This document shows positions 15,290-23,656 of a DNA stretch of 64,000 nt, in pieces. The DNA is taken from positions 99,665-163,664 of the forward strand of contig CALMRZ010000038.1 of assembly GCA_937872225.1 (NCBI GenBank). Direction: 5' to 3'. Source of the stretch: an uncultured Spirochaetota bacterium. GTDB taxonomy: Bacteria; Spirochaetota; UBA4802; UBA5550. How positions within the stretch are numbered: position 1 is the stretch's first letter; every line of letters begins with the position of its first letter. The position numbers and the translations under genes were made by a program. The notes below the pieces were generated by a model that had not been told where the DNA came from, made no database searches, and was given only the letters and a program-made list of their open reading frames with translations.

Positions 15290-17224
15290 TTACGAGGGCG
15301 CGTCTTCGATCCTCTTCAGCAGGCTTTTTCTTTCCTCGAGGTCGGCGGCAAGGCGTTCGCTCATGCATTCATAGGCCACCTGATAGACAAAGGCGTTCAT
15401 GCGGACAAAGACGCCGTCATAGAGCGAGTCCTCCATCACCCTCTTTCCCGACAGTTCCTTTGACACCGCCGTGCCGTTTTTCACTTCCAGTATGACGCAG
15501 TCGTGGAACGGTATCGGCCGTGCCAGTTCATTTTTTTCATCAGGCAGCCGGTTTTTTAGGGGGTCCCGCACCGGCTCCAAGCCTGCAAGGGAACCCCGCT
15601 TCGCCGCCCAGCGACGGTGCTGGTCGTACACCACCTGCAGGTCCCTTCCAAAAAAATAAAAACAATCGCCGACGGTACGGATGAAGCGCCCCGCTTCGGC
15701 CTGATTCCCCGATACAACTTTCACGATCCTCTTCGCGTCCTCCCTGCTCAGGGCCAGGGTGGGGTTGTTCGTCCTGAAAAAATGCATTTCGTCGAGGACC
15801 TTGTTGAAAACAGCCAGATGTTTTTCGAAGTAGTCAAAGGAAAACAGGGCGCCCTCGTGCTCCTCCCTCCCCATGTCGCGGAACACGATGGTCGTTCCTT
15901 CCAGAAGGGGCAGGTACATGTTTTTGAAATATTGGACCGCGGCATCAAGAAATCCTATAAAATTTTCATGATACATCATCCTCGGATTATGATGTTTTTT
16001 GTCGATATAGCGCCACTGGTCTTCAACGCCCTTGAACAGAAGATTCTTTCCCTCATCATCATGACGGAGCAGCTTCGCCAGCGTCTCGTAGGGCTCGGCA
16101 ACCTTCCGCAGGGAGTCCCGCTTCTTTTTCTCCAGCGATTCCGGGTCCTTGCCGACGGTAACCAGGTACTCCTCGCTGTAGTCCCAGGCGACGATGCTTA
16201 CAAAGGGCGCGCCGATCCTGTAATAGGATATGATCTGCTCGGGTATGAGCGGCCGCTGGAACACCAGCGCCTCCTCGATGGCAAGGATGAGCTCCGCGAG
16301 GCTGCCGATGCCGAACTCCTGCTTCAGGCGTTTCGACAACAGGCAATCCTGCTTTGGATCGATGGGCAGGAACGACCGGTACAACATCATGTATTCATAG
16401 ATCTGCTTTTCCCTTTCCAGATTGTGTTTTTCCTTTTCGCGGCGGGACGACTCCGGCTCACCGTCAATCAGCTCTTCCTTGCGGAGGTCTTCCAGGGACC
16501 GGAGCCTTATCTCCGACTCCAGAATTATCCTTTCGCGGAGTTCCCCTTCCAGTTTCAGGAATGAATAGAACCAGCACGCCCAGGTCTTCAGTTCACGGTC
16601 AAACTGCGGGCGCTCCATCCATTTAATGACATCATAATTCAGGTGTATCAGCGGCATTTCGGCAAGCCATTTCCTGATCAGGCGGAGATGGTTGAAAACG
16701 ACGGGATCTATTTCTTCGGGGTCCTTTATGATTTCCATCATGAACACCGAGAGCCTGGCCGTGATGACGCCCTGCACCTCCGCCAGGTACTTCATCACCC
16801 TTATCAGCTGCTTGGTCGGGACAAGGCGTCGCCTGAAGCCGATGCCGATGCGGTTGTTGCGGTGCGTTAAAAACCGTTTACGGAAAAGCTTCAACGGCCG
16901 GTATTTGCGGTACAGATAATCGACGTAATAGGAGGTTTCCGTGGGGGCCGATGCCGGATCGGGGGCCGGTTTCTGCGCCTCTGCCGGCGTCTTTTTCTTC
17001 CGCGCCGGCACCGGTCTGGGCGCCTCGCTGCGGTACAGGACTGTTTTTTTATCTGGACATGACTGCACCAGCTCGATTATGGCCTGGTACTTCTCGCCGG
17101 GCCTGAGCTGCCTGTTGTTCATGAGGGTGCGCACCACTTCCTGCTTGTGCGGCGGGATCTCCTTGCTGGTCAGCAGGGCCCGGGCGCGCCGTTCGATCTT
17201 CTTGATATCTTCCTTGTTGTTCAT
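15290..17224 (-). CDS. Large charged protein of unknown function
   Basis: 644 residues, family not recognised. No signal peptide or clear membrane segment. The N-terminal 90 residues are basic and contain a proline- and alanine-rich linker (about 70-95). The rest is mainly helical and charged, with a long Glu/Arg stretch around 225-275 and several aromatic clusters (YYVDYLYRKYRP, FEKHLAVFNKVLDEMHFF, VGDCFYFFGRDLQVVYDQH). It is probably cytoplasmic. It follows the OmpA-like gene by about 100 bases on the same strand, so a structural or envelope-related role is possible but unproven. No good ribosome site precedes the ATG. Confidence 0.75.
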   Translation of the reverse strand: MNNKEDIKKIERRARALLTSKEIPPHKQEVVRTLMNNRQLRPGEKYQAIIELVQSCPDKKTVLYRSEAPRPVPARKKKTPAEAQKPAPDPASAPTETSYYVDYLYRKYRPLKLFRKRFLTHRNNRIGIGFRRRLVPTKQLIRVMKYLAEVQGVITARLSVFMMEIIKDPEEIDPVVFNHLRLIRKWLAEMPLIHLNYDVIKWMERPQFDRELKTWACWFYSFLKLEGELRERIILESEIRLRSLEDLRKEELIDGEPESSRREKEKHNLEREKQIYEYMMLYRSFLPIDPKQDCLLSKRLKQEFGIGSLAELILAIEEALVFQRPLIPEQIISYYRIGAPFVSIVAWDYSEEYLVTVGKDPESLEKKKRDSLRKVAEPYETLAKLLRHDDEGKNLLFKGVEDQWRYIDKKHHNPRMMYHENFIGFLDAAVQYFKNMYLPLLEGTTIVFRDMGREEHEGALFSFDYFEKHLAVFNKVLDEMHFFRTNNPTLALSREDAKRIVKVVSGNQAEAGRFIRTVGDCFYFFGRDLQVVYDQHRRWAAKRGSLAGLEPVRDPLKNRLPDEKNELARPIPFHDCVILEVKNGTAVSKELSGKRVMEDSLYDGVFVRMNAFVYQVAYECMSERLAADLEERKSLLKRIEDAPS

Positions 17225-17329
17225 GCGGTGACCGGGTCAGCCAGATTACCCGGCGTCTCCCCGGAGCCGAATTTACCCGGCCCCGGGTTAACAATAATCC
17301 GTTCCTCTTTCCCGGTCAAGGAAAAAGCG

Positions 17330-18382
17330 TCACTTGCCGGACAGGCGCGGAACCACGACAATGTCGACCCTGCGGTTGAGGGCCCGGTTTGCCGGCGTAT
17401 CATTGGGCACGATAGGGTTATACTCCCCGTATCCGGCCGCGCTGAAACGGGAAAGGTTGAGCCTCTTTTCCCTGAGTATGTAATTCAGGACCGACAGGGC
17501 CCGCTCCGTGGAGAGCTGCCAGTTGTCCCGGAACCTGCTGGTGCTGATGGGAACGTTGTCCGTATGGCCCTCGACAACGATTTTATACTCGGGAAAATCG
17601 TTCAGGATCCCGGAGATCTTCGCAAGGGCCGGCATGACCTCTTTCTTCAGGTCGGCCTTCCCAGAATCAAAGGAAATCTTGTCATCGATATTTATGATGA
17701 GCCTGTCGTGGAACCGCTTGAGCTTGATGTCGCCTTTCCTGATTTCATCGGCGAGTTGCCTTTCCAGTTCCTTTGCCTGGTCTTCCATCCGTGAAAGTTC
17801 ATCCTTCTGCTTCTCGGTAAGCTTCTTGAGGTTCGACAGGTCGTTATTCAGCCCGGCAATCTCCTTTTTCAGTTCCGCTATCTTCTTTTCGTATTCATCG
17901 CGAAGGTCAGACAGCTCCTTCAGGCTCTTCTGCCGCTCTTTCACGAGGTCGTCCCGGAGCTTCGCCAGGTCGTCCTCGCAGCGCTTCTGTAGCTTCTGGT
18001 TCTCCTCTATGAGATTCTTTTCCCGGTCACCGCCTTTCTTTTTCAGGAGGTCGGTCATCTCCTCCATTTCCTTTATACGGCTGGCAGAGTTTTTACGCTC
18101 AGCCTCCTGTTCCTTGCGGAGGTTCTCCAGTTCCCTGTTCAGGCCGGCTATTTTATTGTTAAGGTCGCTAATCGTCGATTCAAGGTTCGCCTTGTCATTG
18201 CCGTATTGCCGCTTGAGGGAATCCAGCTCAAGCTGCAGCGCGACATTTTCATTATAGAGCTTGTTATACTGACCGGCCGTGTAGAGGATGGCCCCCTGCG
18301 CGCCGTAAGGCATCGCAAGCCAGATGACCGTCACGGCCGCAATGACCGCTGTTATCGAAACTTGGTGATTCTTTTTTTTCAT
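17330..18382 (-). CDS. OmpA/MotB-type peptidoglycan-binding protein with long coiled coil
   Basis: 350 residues. An N-terminal hydrophobic segment (about 9-31) acts as signal or anchor. Residues 40-225 are an almost unbroken coiled coil rich in Glu, Lys and Leu. The C-terminal OmpA domain (about 228-345) has ISFDSGKADLK, then VVEGHTDNVPI and NWQLSTERALSVLNYI, then FSAAGYGEYNPIVPNDTPANRALNRRVDIVV, with the usual Asp and Arg that bind diaminopimelate. AAGGAA lies 9 bases before the ATG. The upstream lipoprotein (12 bases away) is also coiled-coil, suggesting a joint structural unit tying the envelope to peptidoglycan. Confidence 0.92.
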   Translation of the reverse strand: MKKKNHQVSITAVIAAVTVIWLAMPYGAQGAILYTAGQYNKLYNENVALQLELDSLKRQYGNDKANLESTISDLNNKIAGLNRELENLRKEQEAERKNSASRIKEMEEMTDLLKKKGGDREKNLIEENQKLQKRCEDDLAKLRDDLVKERQKSLKELSDLRDEYEKKIAELKKEIAGLNNDLSNLKKLTEKQKDELSRMEDQAKELERQLADEIRKGDIKLKRFHDRLIINIDDKISFDSGKADLKKEVMPALAKISGILNDFPEYKIVVEGHTDNVPISTSRFRDNWQLSTERALSVLNYILREKRLNLSRFSAAGYGEYNPIVPNDTPANRALNRRVDIVVVPRLSGK

Positions 18383-18394
18383 GACTCTGTTTCC

Positions 18395-19069
18395 TTAATT
18401 TTTCAGCTTGTCTTCAGCGATTTTCAGCTTCAAGGAAGCCTCATCCCTGGCGTTCCGTTTTTCCACGAGGATTTCCCGCTGCTTCTCCAGGTACTTGCGG
18501 TATTGTTCATCGTACTTGTCGGGATCGGCGGTCTTCTTCTTGTCCCCTTCGGCAGGCGGGTTCGCCACGAAGCGCTTCACCAAGTATTCCCGGGCTATTC
18601 TCGATTTTTCATAATTGAGTTCCGCCACCATGACGGACAATTCGGCCTCACCGACCTCCCTCTGGGCCCGGGCAAACTCAAAAGCCGTTTTCGCGTGCTC
18701 GAGTTTCGTCTCCTGCGTTTTTATCTCCGCGTCCTTGACGGCCAGCTGTTTGTTGTTTTCGTCGATACCGGGGAGGTCGTTTTCCAGCTGGTACTGCTTC
18801 TTCTTTTCTTCCAGCAGGTTCTTTTCATTTTTCAGGATATCGAGCCTTCCCTTTTCGACCTTCACCTTCTGTCCCGCAGCTTCATCCCTGTCCTTCAGGG
18901 TCTTTATCTCATGGTTCTTGGCGATAATCGAATTTTCCAGCTTTTCCAGGACCTTGCTCTGGTCCGCCGTTTTATCGACAAGGTAGTCCGCCGGAACCGG
19001 GTCAGGCATGGTAACGCATCCGGCCAGTGCAAGTAACATCGCTGATGTCAGTATAACGAATGATCTCAT
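18395..19069 (-). CDS. Coiled-coil lipoprotein
   Basis: 224 residues from the ATG at 19069, preceded by GGGAG at 8 bases; the longer frame to 19117 is unlikely. A signal peptide ends in lipobox LALAGC, predicting lipidation of the cysteine near residue 17. The mature protein is almost all charged heptads (KNHEIKTLKDRDEAAGQKVKVEK and so on), with a Pro/Lys break near VANPPAEGDKKKTADPDK. This resembles DUF4398-type envelope lipoproteins that accompany OmpA proteins. It is first in a unit with the OmpA/MotB gene. Confidence 0.85.
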   Translation of the reverse strand: MRSFVILTSAMLLALAGCVTMPDPVPADYLVDKTADQSKVLEKLENSIIAKNHEIKTLKDRDEAAGQKVKVEKGRLDILKNEKNLLEEKKKQYQLENDLPGIDENNKQLAVKDAEIKTQETKLEHAKTAFEFARAQREVGEAELSVMVAELNYEKSRIAREYLVKRFVANPPAEGDKKKTADPDKYDEQYRKYLEKQREILVEKRNARDEASLKLKIAEDKLKN

Positions 19070-19268
19070 TTCCGTACTCCCTCTTGTATTGATCTTGCTG
19101 CACGCATCGAAACACACGCAAATTTTTTTCCTCTGTCTTTTATATTAGACAGTTTATCAGACAGGGAAGTCATATTTTTTTAAAAAAAATGACAATTTAA
19201 CATTAATGATTATATTAATTATCCCAAATTTACAGAATTTTAGGTATAAGTCAAGAATAATATCGGGT

Positions 19269-19292
19269 AGGCGGGGTCACGTGACCCCGCCT
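19269..19292. repeat. Perfect 24-base palindrome, second copy
   Basis: Half-site AGGCGGGGTCAC and its exact reverse complement, identical to the core of the palindrome at 9173-9202. It lies in the gap between the MFS transporter stop and the coiled-coil lipoprotein start. Flanking bases differ from the first copy, so the conserved unit is the 24-base core. Confidence 0.75.
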
Positions 19293-19347
19293 GAGCTAAC
19301 GAAAAATCCTCAATCCTCTGTTATCTGCTTAAATATCCCCCGCTACT

Positions 19348-20577
19348 TCAATCCTCGGTTATCTGGGGCGGAGGCACCTCTTCCTCCTGCCCCGCAGGTC
19401 CCGCGCCTGCCCTGACCCGGGACGCTGAAAAAAAGTTTACCAGGGCGATACCGGCGCCGATCAAAAAAACATACTGGTATCCCAGGAGGTCCCAGATGAG
19501 GCCACCCACCAGGGCGATGGCTATTGAAAACAGGTGGTCAATGCTTACTCCCATGGTAAGGGTCTGCGGAACATCCTCCGGCTTCACCGCTATCTTCTTT
19601 AAATACGTCGCCCGGGCCATCCCCACCGACATCAGGAGCTGGTCCGCCACGAAACAGGCAAAGGCCACCAGAAGCGCCGCCGTTTCGCCGAACAGCGTTT
19701 TCGAAAAGCCGTAGCCCGCGCACACGATGACAAGAAGCGCCGCCTCGCCCATAAGTATCCTCCTCTCGCCGAGGCGGTCAATGGCCCGGCCCAGGAGGGG
19801 ATTGAAAAATATGCCGGCAATGCCGCCGACGGTGAGGAGGGTGGCCACCATTTCCGTCTTCTGGCCGAATATCTTTATCAGGACCCATGGCGCGAAGGTG
19901 AGGAAGATCTGCTTCCTCGTGCCATAAAGGATGTTCAGCCAGTAAAAGAGCCGATACTCCTTCCTCATCGTGAATTTCGTCCTCGCGGGATGGGAAGTCC
20001 CCGGCTTCATGAGGAACAGCAGGGCCGAGGCGATCAAAAAGCCGAGGGACGCGATAACGAATGAAACCGTGAAATTGAAATGAAGGTATTTGAATCCGAC
20101 AAAGATAAGGAAGCTGCCCGCGATGGCGGCGACGTTCATCGTCCCCGTCAGCTGGCCGAGGCGCTTGCCGATGTTGCCCTCCCTGGCGAAATCCATGCCG
20201 AGGCTCTGGTTGAGGGGCAGGTAGATATGCTGCCCCATGCTGTAAACAAGGAGCCAGACCAGCATGACCGAATACGTCGGGGACAGCAGGCCTATCAGGG
20301 CCACCCCGGCCGCGGCGAGAAAATTGGCGAAGGCCGCGAGTCGCCTCGCGCTCATGAAAAAGAAAAGAGCAGAGAAGAAGACGACAAGGAACCCGGGCAT
20401 CTCCCGGGGAAGCTCCAGCATACCGCGCTGGTTGTTGGTGATGTGGAATATCTCGTTGAGGTAATTGTTGAACACCGAGTTGATGGCGCTCTGCGAGAAG
20501 CCGATAAGGGCTATCGCCATGATGAACAGGATAAAATCCCTCGGCAGGCCCGCTATCTTTCTGTGTAAAGCAACCAT
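19348..20577 (-). CDS. MFS transporter
   Basis: 409 residues with about twelve hydrophobic segments. The loop between helices 2 and 3 is unusual, but GRAIDRLGERRILMGEAAL after helix 8 is the MFS repeat of the loop motif. KRLGQLTGTMNVAAIAGSFLIF is typical of the helix 4-5 region. The ATG follows AAGGA at about 9 bases. The substrate cannot be inferred. The C-terminal tail is short, acidic and proline-rich. Confidence 0.88.
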   Translation of the reverse strand: MVALHRKIAGLPRDFILFIMAIALIGFSQSAINSVFNNYLNEIFHITNNQRGMLELPREMPGFLVVFFSALFFFMSARRLAAFANFLAAAGVALIGLLSPTYSVMLVWLLVYSMGQHIYLPLNQSLGMDFAREGNIGKRLGQLTGTMNVAAIAGSFLIFVGFKYLHFNFTVSFVIASLGFLIASALLFLMKPGTSHPARTKFTMRKEYRLFYWLNILYGTRKQIFLTFAPWVLIKIFGQKTEMVATLLTVGGIAGIFFNPLLGRAIDRLGERRILMGEAALLVIVCAGYGFSKTLFGETAALLVAFACFVADQLLMSVGMARATYLKKIAVKPEDVPQTLTMGVSIDHLFSIAIALVGGLIWDLLGYQYVFLIGAGIALVNFFSASRVRAGAGPAGQEEEVPPPQITED

Positions 20578-20658
20578 CGGCAGTCATCCTTGCATAAACC
20601 GAGATTGCCGATCTTTCCAGAAACCGGAACGTTTAGTCAAGAAATTTTCGCCGCCCCG

Positions 20659-21084
20659 TCAGTGGAATATCGTGTAGGCGATCCTGCTTATCGTGGCCAG
20701 CAGGTCATAGGCGGTCACGTCCTTCACTTCGCGGCTTCCCTCGTCGACCTGCCTGATATACTTGTGCATGTTCGCCAGCTCGTTTTTATCGAGCCAGAAG
20801 GAACCGCATGTCGGGCACCGGTCGATGACGATGTCCGAATAATCAAGAAAATGGATCTTGAGCATCACCGAATCGGGGCATTCACGGCACTTGATGATGG
20901 GACGCCGGTCATCGTCCGGAAGCGTATTGAACGAACAGAGCTCGACGTCTCCGCCGCTCTCCTTCAGGAGATTATTGAGCTGGTGTTTATGGAGCCACAT
21001 GCCGCCGCAGCTCCTGCATACCAGGATATCCTCCCCCTCCCTGTTTTCCCTGACCATCGTTTTCTTGCAACGGGGACATATCAT
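20659..21084 (-). CDS. Zinc-ribbon protein (zf-TFIIB type), two ribbons
   Basis: 141 residues from ATG 21084, which follows GGGAGG at 6 bases. The first ribbon has CPRC near residue 3 and CRSCGGMWLHKHQL near 23. The second has CREC near 68 and CPTCGSFWLDKNELAN near 88. CxxCGxxWLDxxEL is the hallmark of the zf-TFIIB (PF13453) group, so this is a tandem pair. It should bind two zinc ions. Function in the family is not settled; nucleic-acid or protein contacts are plausible. Confidence 0.85.
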   Translation of the reverse strand: MICPRCKKTMVRENREGEDILVCRSCGGMWLHKHQLNNLLKESGGDVELCSFNTLPDDDRRPIIKCRECPDSVMLKIHFLDYSDIVIDRCPTCGSFWLDKNELANMHKYIRQVDEGSREVKDVTAYDLLATISRIAYTIFH

Positions 21085-21167
21085 AGAAGCCTCCCTTACC
21101 ACCTTTCAATATAATCTGAATAACATCACAACGTCAAGCCAGTTTGTTTTTTTGATAATACCGCGCA

Positions 21168-21275
21168 GACCTCACCCCGCACCAGGCGGGCCCTCGCCCT
21201 CGCCTGGGACTGCTGATTTACCATGCTTATCCCGGGCTTCCCCCGCTCCCTTCGGGAGAGGGGGACTGCGGCGGC
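21168..21275. repeat. GC-rich hairpin element, copy A
   Basis: Starts GACCTCACCCCGC, then a GGCGGGCCCTCG-type stretch, and ends in the hairpin CCGCTCCCTTCGGGAGAGGG. The same arrangement (GACCTCACCCCG, CCCTCTCC arm, then CCCTCTCCC..GGGAGAGGGGGACC) recurs at 54863, 55765 and in part at 57242. It occupies the 330-base gap between the zinc-ribbon gene and the divergently transcribed K+ channel gene. Confidence 0.55.
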
Positions 21276-21415
21276 GCGGACATGAAAGCCAACCATACTC
21301 GGAAGCCGGAGCGAGCGTTAATTTTCAGAAAATCCCACAAAACCATGTAAATTATTGGGACGATTATTTCGACAATATAAGTGGCTATATCTAGTATGTT
21401 GCGATTGACCGCCTT

Positions 21416-22783
21416 ATGTTAAAACTGAAACTTATTAACCTGTTCACAAACGTTAAAAATATGACGGGTAATGCGATACCCGGGGCAATCTCCTCGATGA
21501 AAAGGAAACTGTCCGATCTTGCAGTTTTCCAGAGCAAAACCCTGAGGTTTGTTGTCATGAAGGTCACCCGCAACTTTTTTTTCAAGCTGTTCCTGGTGGC
21601 TTTCATTTTTCTGTCCGTGCTGTCGGTGGCGGTATATTACTTTGAAAGCAGATATGTTTTCTACAAAAACATAAACGGCCGTATGGTCGAGGACGAGGGC
21701 AGTTCAAGCAACATCCGTACCCTGAAAGACGCCGTCTGGTGGGCCTTCGTCACCTCCACCACGGTCGGATACGGCGATTACTACCCGAAATCCAACGCGG
21801 GCCGTCTCACGGGCATCCTGCTGATGTTCTTCGGCGTCTCCCTCGTCGGCGTCGTCACCGGTAATATCGCGTCAGCCCTGGTGGAGCAACAGCTAAAGGA
21901 GGGTCGCGGATTGAAAGAACTGAACCTTAAAAATCATTTCATCATATGCGGATGGAAGCGGGACATGGCCAGCGTCCTGAGCAGCATCATGGAAAAGAAC
22001 AGGGAGTTCCTTCCGTCGGAATACGTGCTGATCAGCACCGCGGCCCCTGAAGAGATTGAGAACCTCAAATCCGACAGCAGGTTTTCCCATATCAACTTCA
22101 TCCGCGGCGACTACATCGACGAGCGGGTCCTGAGCAGGGCCAACCTCAGGCAGGCGGCCCGGGTCATCGTCCTTGCCGACCGGCTGGTGCAGGGATCGGT
22201 GCAGGAAGTGGACTCGCGCACCGTCATGACCATCATCACCATCAAGTCCATTTCAAAGACGATATACACCTGCGCCGAGATCCTTGACGAAAAGTTCGAG
22301 CGCTACCTGAGGTTCTCAAACTGCGACGAGATCATCCTTTCATCGGAATTCAACCGGTCCATCATAGCCAACGCCTCGGCCGGCAGCGGCATATCCCAGG
22401 TCATCAGCGAGCTCCTCAACGTGAACGCGGATGTCTCCATCGGGACCCAGGAGATACCGGGAAAATTCATCGGCAGGACCTACGGCGAACTATTTGACTA
22501 TTACATGGGAAGGAACAGGACCGTTTTGATCGGCATCCTCGAGAACACGGGGAACTTTTTCACCCGCAAGAACGAGGCCATCCGGGACGCCCAGAAGACC
22601 CCCGACATATCCAAGCTCGTGGACAACCTGAAAGTGGTAAAGCAGCTCATGGCGAACCTGCCCGTCATCAATCCCGCGACCGATTACCGGATCAACCGAT
22701 ACAGCAGGGCCATCGTCATCGCGGGTAGAAAGCAGGGGCCCGCACAACTACCGGAAAAAGGTGCCGAACATGCCGTTGTTTAA
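21416..22783 (+). CDS. Two-helix potassium channel with cytoplasmic RCK-like domains
   Basis: 455 residues. Helix 1 spans about 54-78, a pore loop carries the selectivity filter TVGYGD (116-121), and helix 2 about 130-157. A TrkA-N/RCK-like Rossmann domain begins at HFIICGWKRD (174-183), with a strand-ending acidic residue in IRGDYIDERVL and a second lobe continuing to the C-terminus. This layout matches Kch/MthK-type K+ channels gated by ligands at the RCK ring. The coding end overlaps the cyclic-nucleotide-binding gene, so the two are translationally coupled. No clear ribosome site precedes ATG 21416; an internal ATG near codon 28 is an alternative. Confidence 0.92.
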   Translation: MLKLKLINLFTNVKNMTGNAIPGAISSMKRKLSDLAVFQSKTLRFVVMKVTRNFFFKLFLVAFIFLSVLSVAVYYFESRYVFYKNINGRMVEDEGSSSNIRTLKDAVWWAFVTSTTVGYGDYYPKSNAGRLTGILLMFFGVSLVGVVTGNIASALVEQQLKEGRGLKELNLKNHFIICGWKRDMASVLSSIMEKNREFLPSEYVLISTAAPEEIENLKSDSRFSHINFIRGDYIDERVLSRANLRQAARVIVLADRLVQGSVQEVDSRTVMTIITIKSISKTIYTCAEILDEKFERYLRFSNCDEIILSSEFNRSIIANASAGSGISQVISELLNVNADVSIGTQEIPGKFIGRTYGELFDYYMGRNRTVLIGILENTGNFFTRKNEAIRDAQKTPDISKLVDNLKVVKQLMANLPVINPATDYRINRYSRAIVIAGRKQGPAQLPEKGAEHAVV

Positions 22784-23306
22784 AAAAACAAAGGGACTCC
22801 CCGAAGGGGACGACATCATCCTGAACAAGCTGAAGGAGGTTTCCTTCTTCTCCATGTTCGAGAACGACGCTGAGGTGCTCGGGAAAATCGCCAGCATTTG
22901 CGCACGCCGCCAGTACCGGAAGGGAAAGATGATCATCCGCGAGGGAGACTTCGGGGACGAGCTTTTCATCATCCTGAACGGCGAAATCGACATCATCAAG
23001 AACACCCTCCAGAACGAGAGCTACACGGTGACCACCCTGAGCGCAGACCTGGGCAGCATCAACGTCGGCGAGATCGCCCTCATCGACAACGACCGGCGCT
23101 CGGCCTCGGTCGTCGCCCAGACCGACTGCGAGTGCCTGGTCATCAACCGTGACGACTTCATCAGGTTCGGCGACGAGAACCCGACGGCCGGCCTGGCCAT
23201 AACCCGGGCCATAGCCAGCCAGCTCTGCGCCTACCTGCGCAAATCGAACAGCGACATCATCACCCTCTTCTCCGCCCTGGTGGAGGAGATCTCGGCAACC
23301 CAGTAG
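22770..23306 (+). CDS. Stand-alone cyclic-nucleotide-binding domain protein
   Basis: 178 residues from ATG 22770 (AAAAAGG about 8 bases upstream); a GTG three codons earlier is also possible. Residues about 20-145 form a CRP/CNBD fold: FFSMFENDAEVLGKIASI, KMIIREGDFGDELFIILNGEIDII, and the phosphate-binding-cassette region VGEIALIDNDRRSASVVAQTDCECLVINRDDF. The cassette shape is GEIALxxxxxRSASV, the cAMP-binding pattern. There is no DNA-binding helix-turn-helix; about 30 helical residues follow. It overlaps the K+ channel gene by 14 bases, so it could be a separate regulatory subunit of that channel. Confidence 0.9.
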   Translation: MPLFKKTKGLPEGDDIILNKLKEVSFFSMFENDAEVLGKIASICARRQYRKGKMIIREGDFGDELFIILNGEIDIIKNTLQNESYTVTTLSADLGSINVGEIALIDNDRRSASVVAQTDCECLVINRDDFIRFGDENPTAGLAITRAIASQLCAYLRKSNSDIITLFSALVEEISATQ

Positions 23307-23312
23307 GTCATC

Positions 23313-23639
23313 ATGGAACTGAAACTCGTGAAAATGTACCGGCACGGCGAAGACGACTCGATGGCGCACCTGTCGATTGAAGCCTCCTACGGTTACGGCG
23401 GGAAGATGTGCAGCGACATCATCCAGATCAACTACAACGGGAAAAAACGCGAGGCCTTCATCGCCGCCAGGGTGCTGAACCCCGGCGCAGGCGCGGTCAT
23501 TGAACGGATGATTGAAGCCATAACCACCGTCGACTATGCCGCGCCGAAAGTGAAAAACCCTCCCCTCCTGATGCTGGAGGTCCTGGCCGAGCGGCTGAAC
23601 CTCCGGTACGACAGCGATGAAGCGGCGCGGGCCCTGTAG
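23313..23639 (+). CDS. Small protein of unknown function, third gene of K+ channel operon
   Basis: 108 residues, not recognised. The ATG follows AGGTC closely and begins 7 bases after the CNBD stop, so it is very probably co-translated with the channel pair. The sequence looks like a compact alpha-beta domain (strands MELKLVKMYRH, HLSIEASYGYG, MCSDIIQINYNGKKREAFIAARV, then a helix GAVIERMIEAITTV and a final helix LLMLEVLAERLNL). No signal peptide, membrane segment or cysteine cluster. Context suggests a cytoplasmic accessory of the channel, by inference only. Confidence 0.7.
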   Translation: MELKLVKMYRHGEDDSMAHLSIEASYGYGGKMCSDIIQINYNGKKREAFIAARVLNPGAGAVIERMIEAITTVDYAAPKVKNPPLLMLEVLAERLNLRYDSDEAARAL

Positions 23640-23656
23640 GCCCTGCCGCTCACCCT

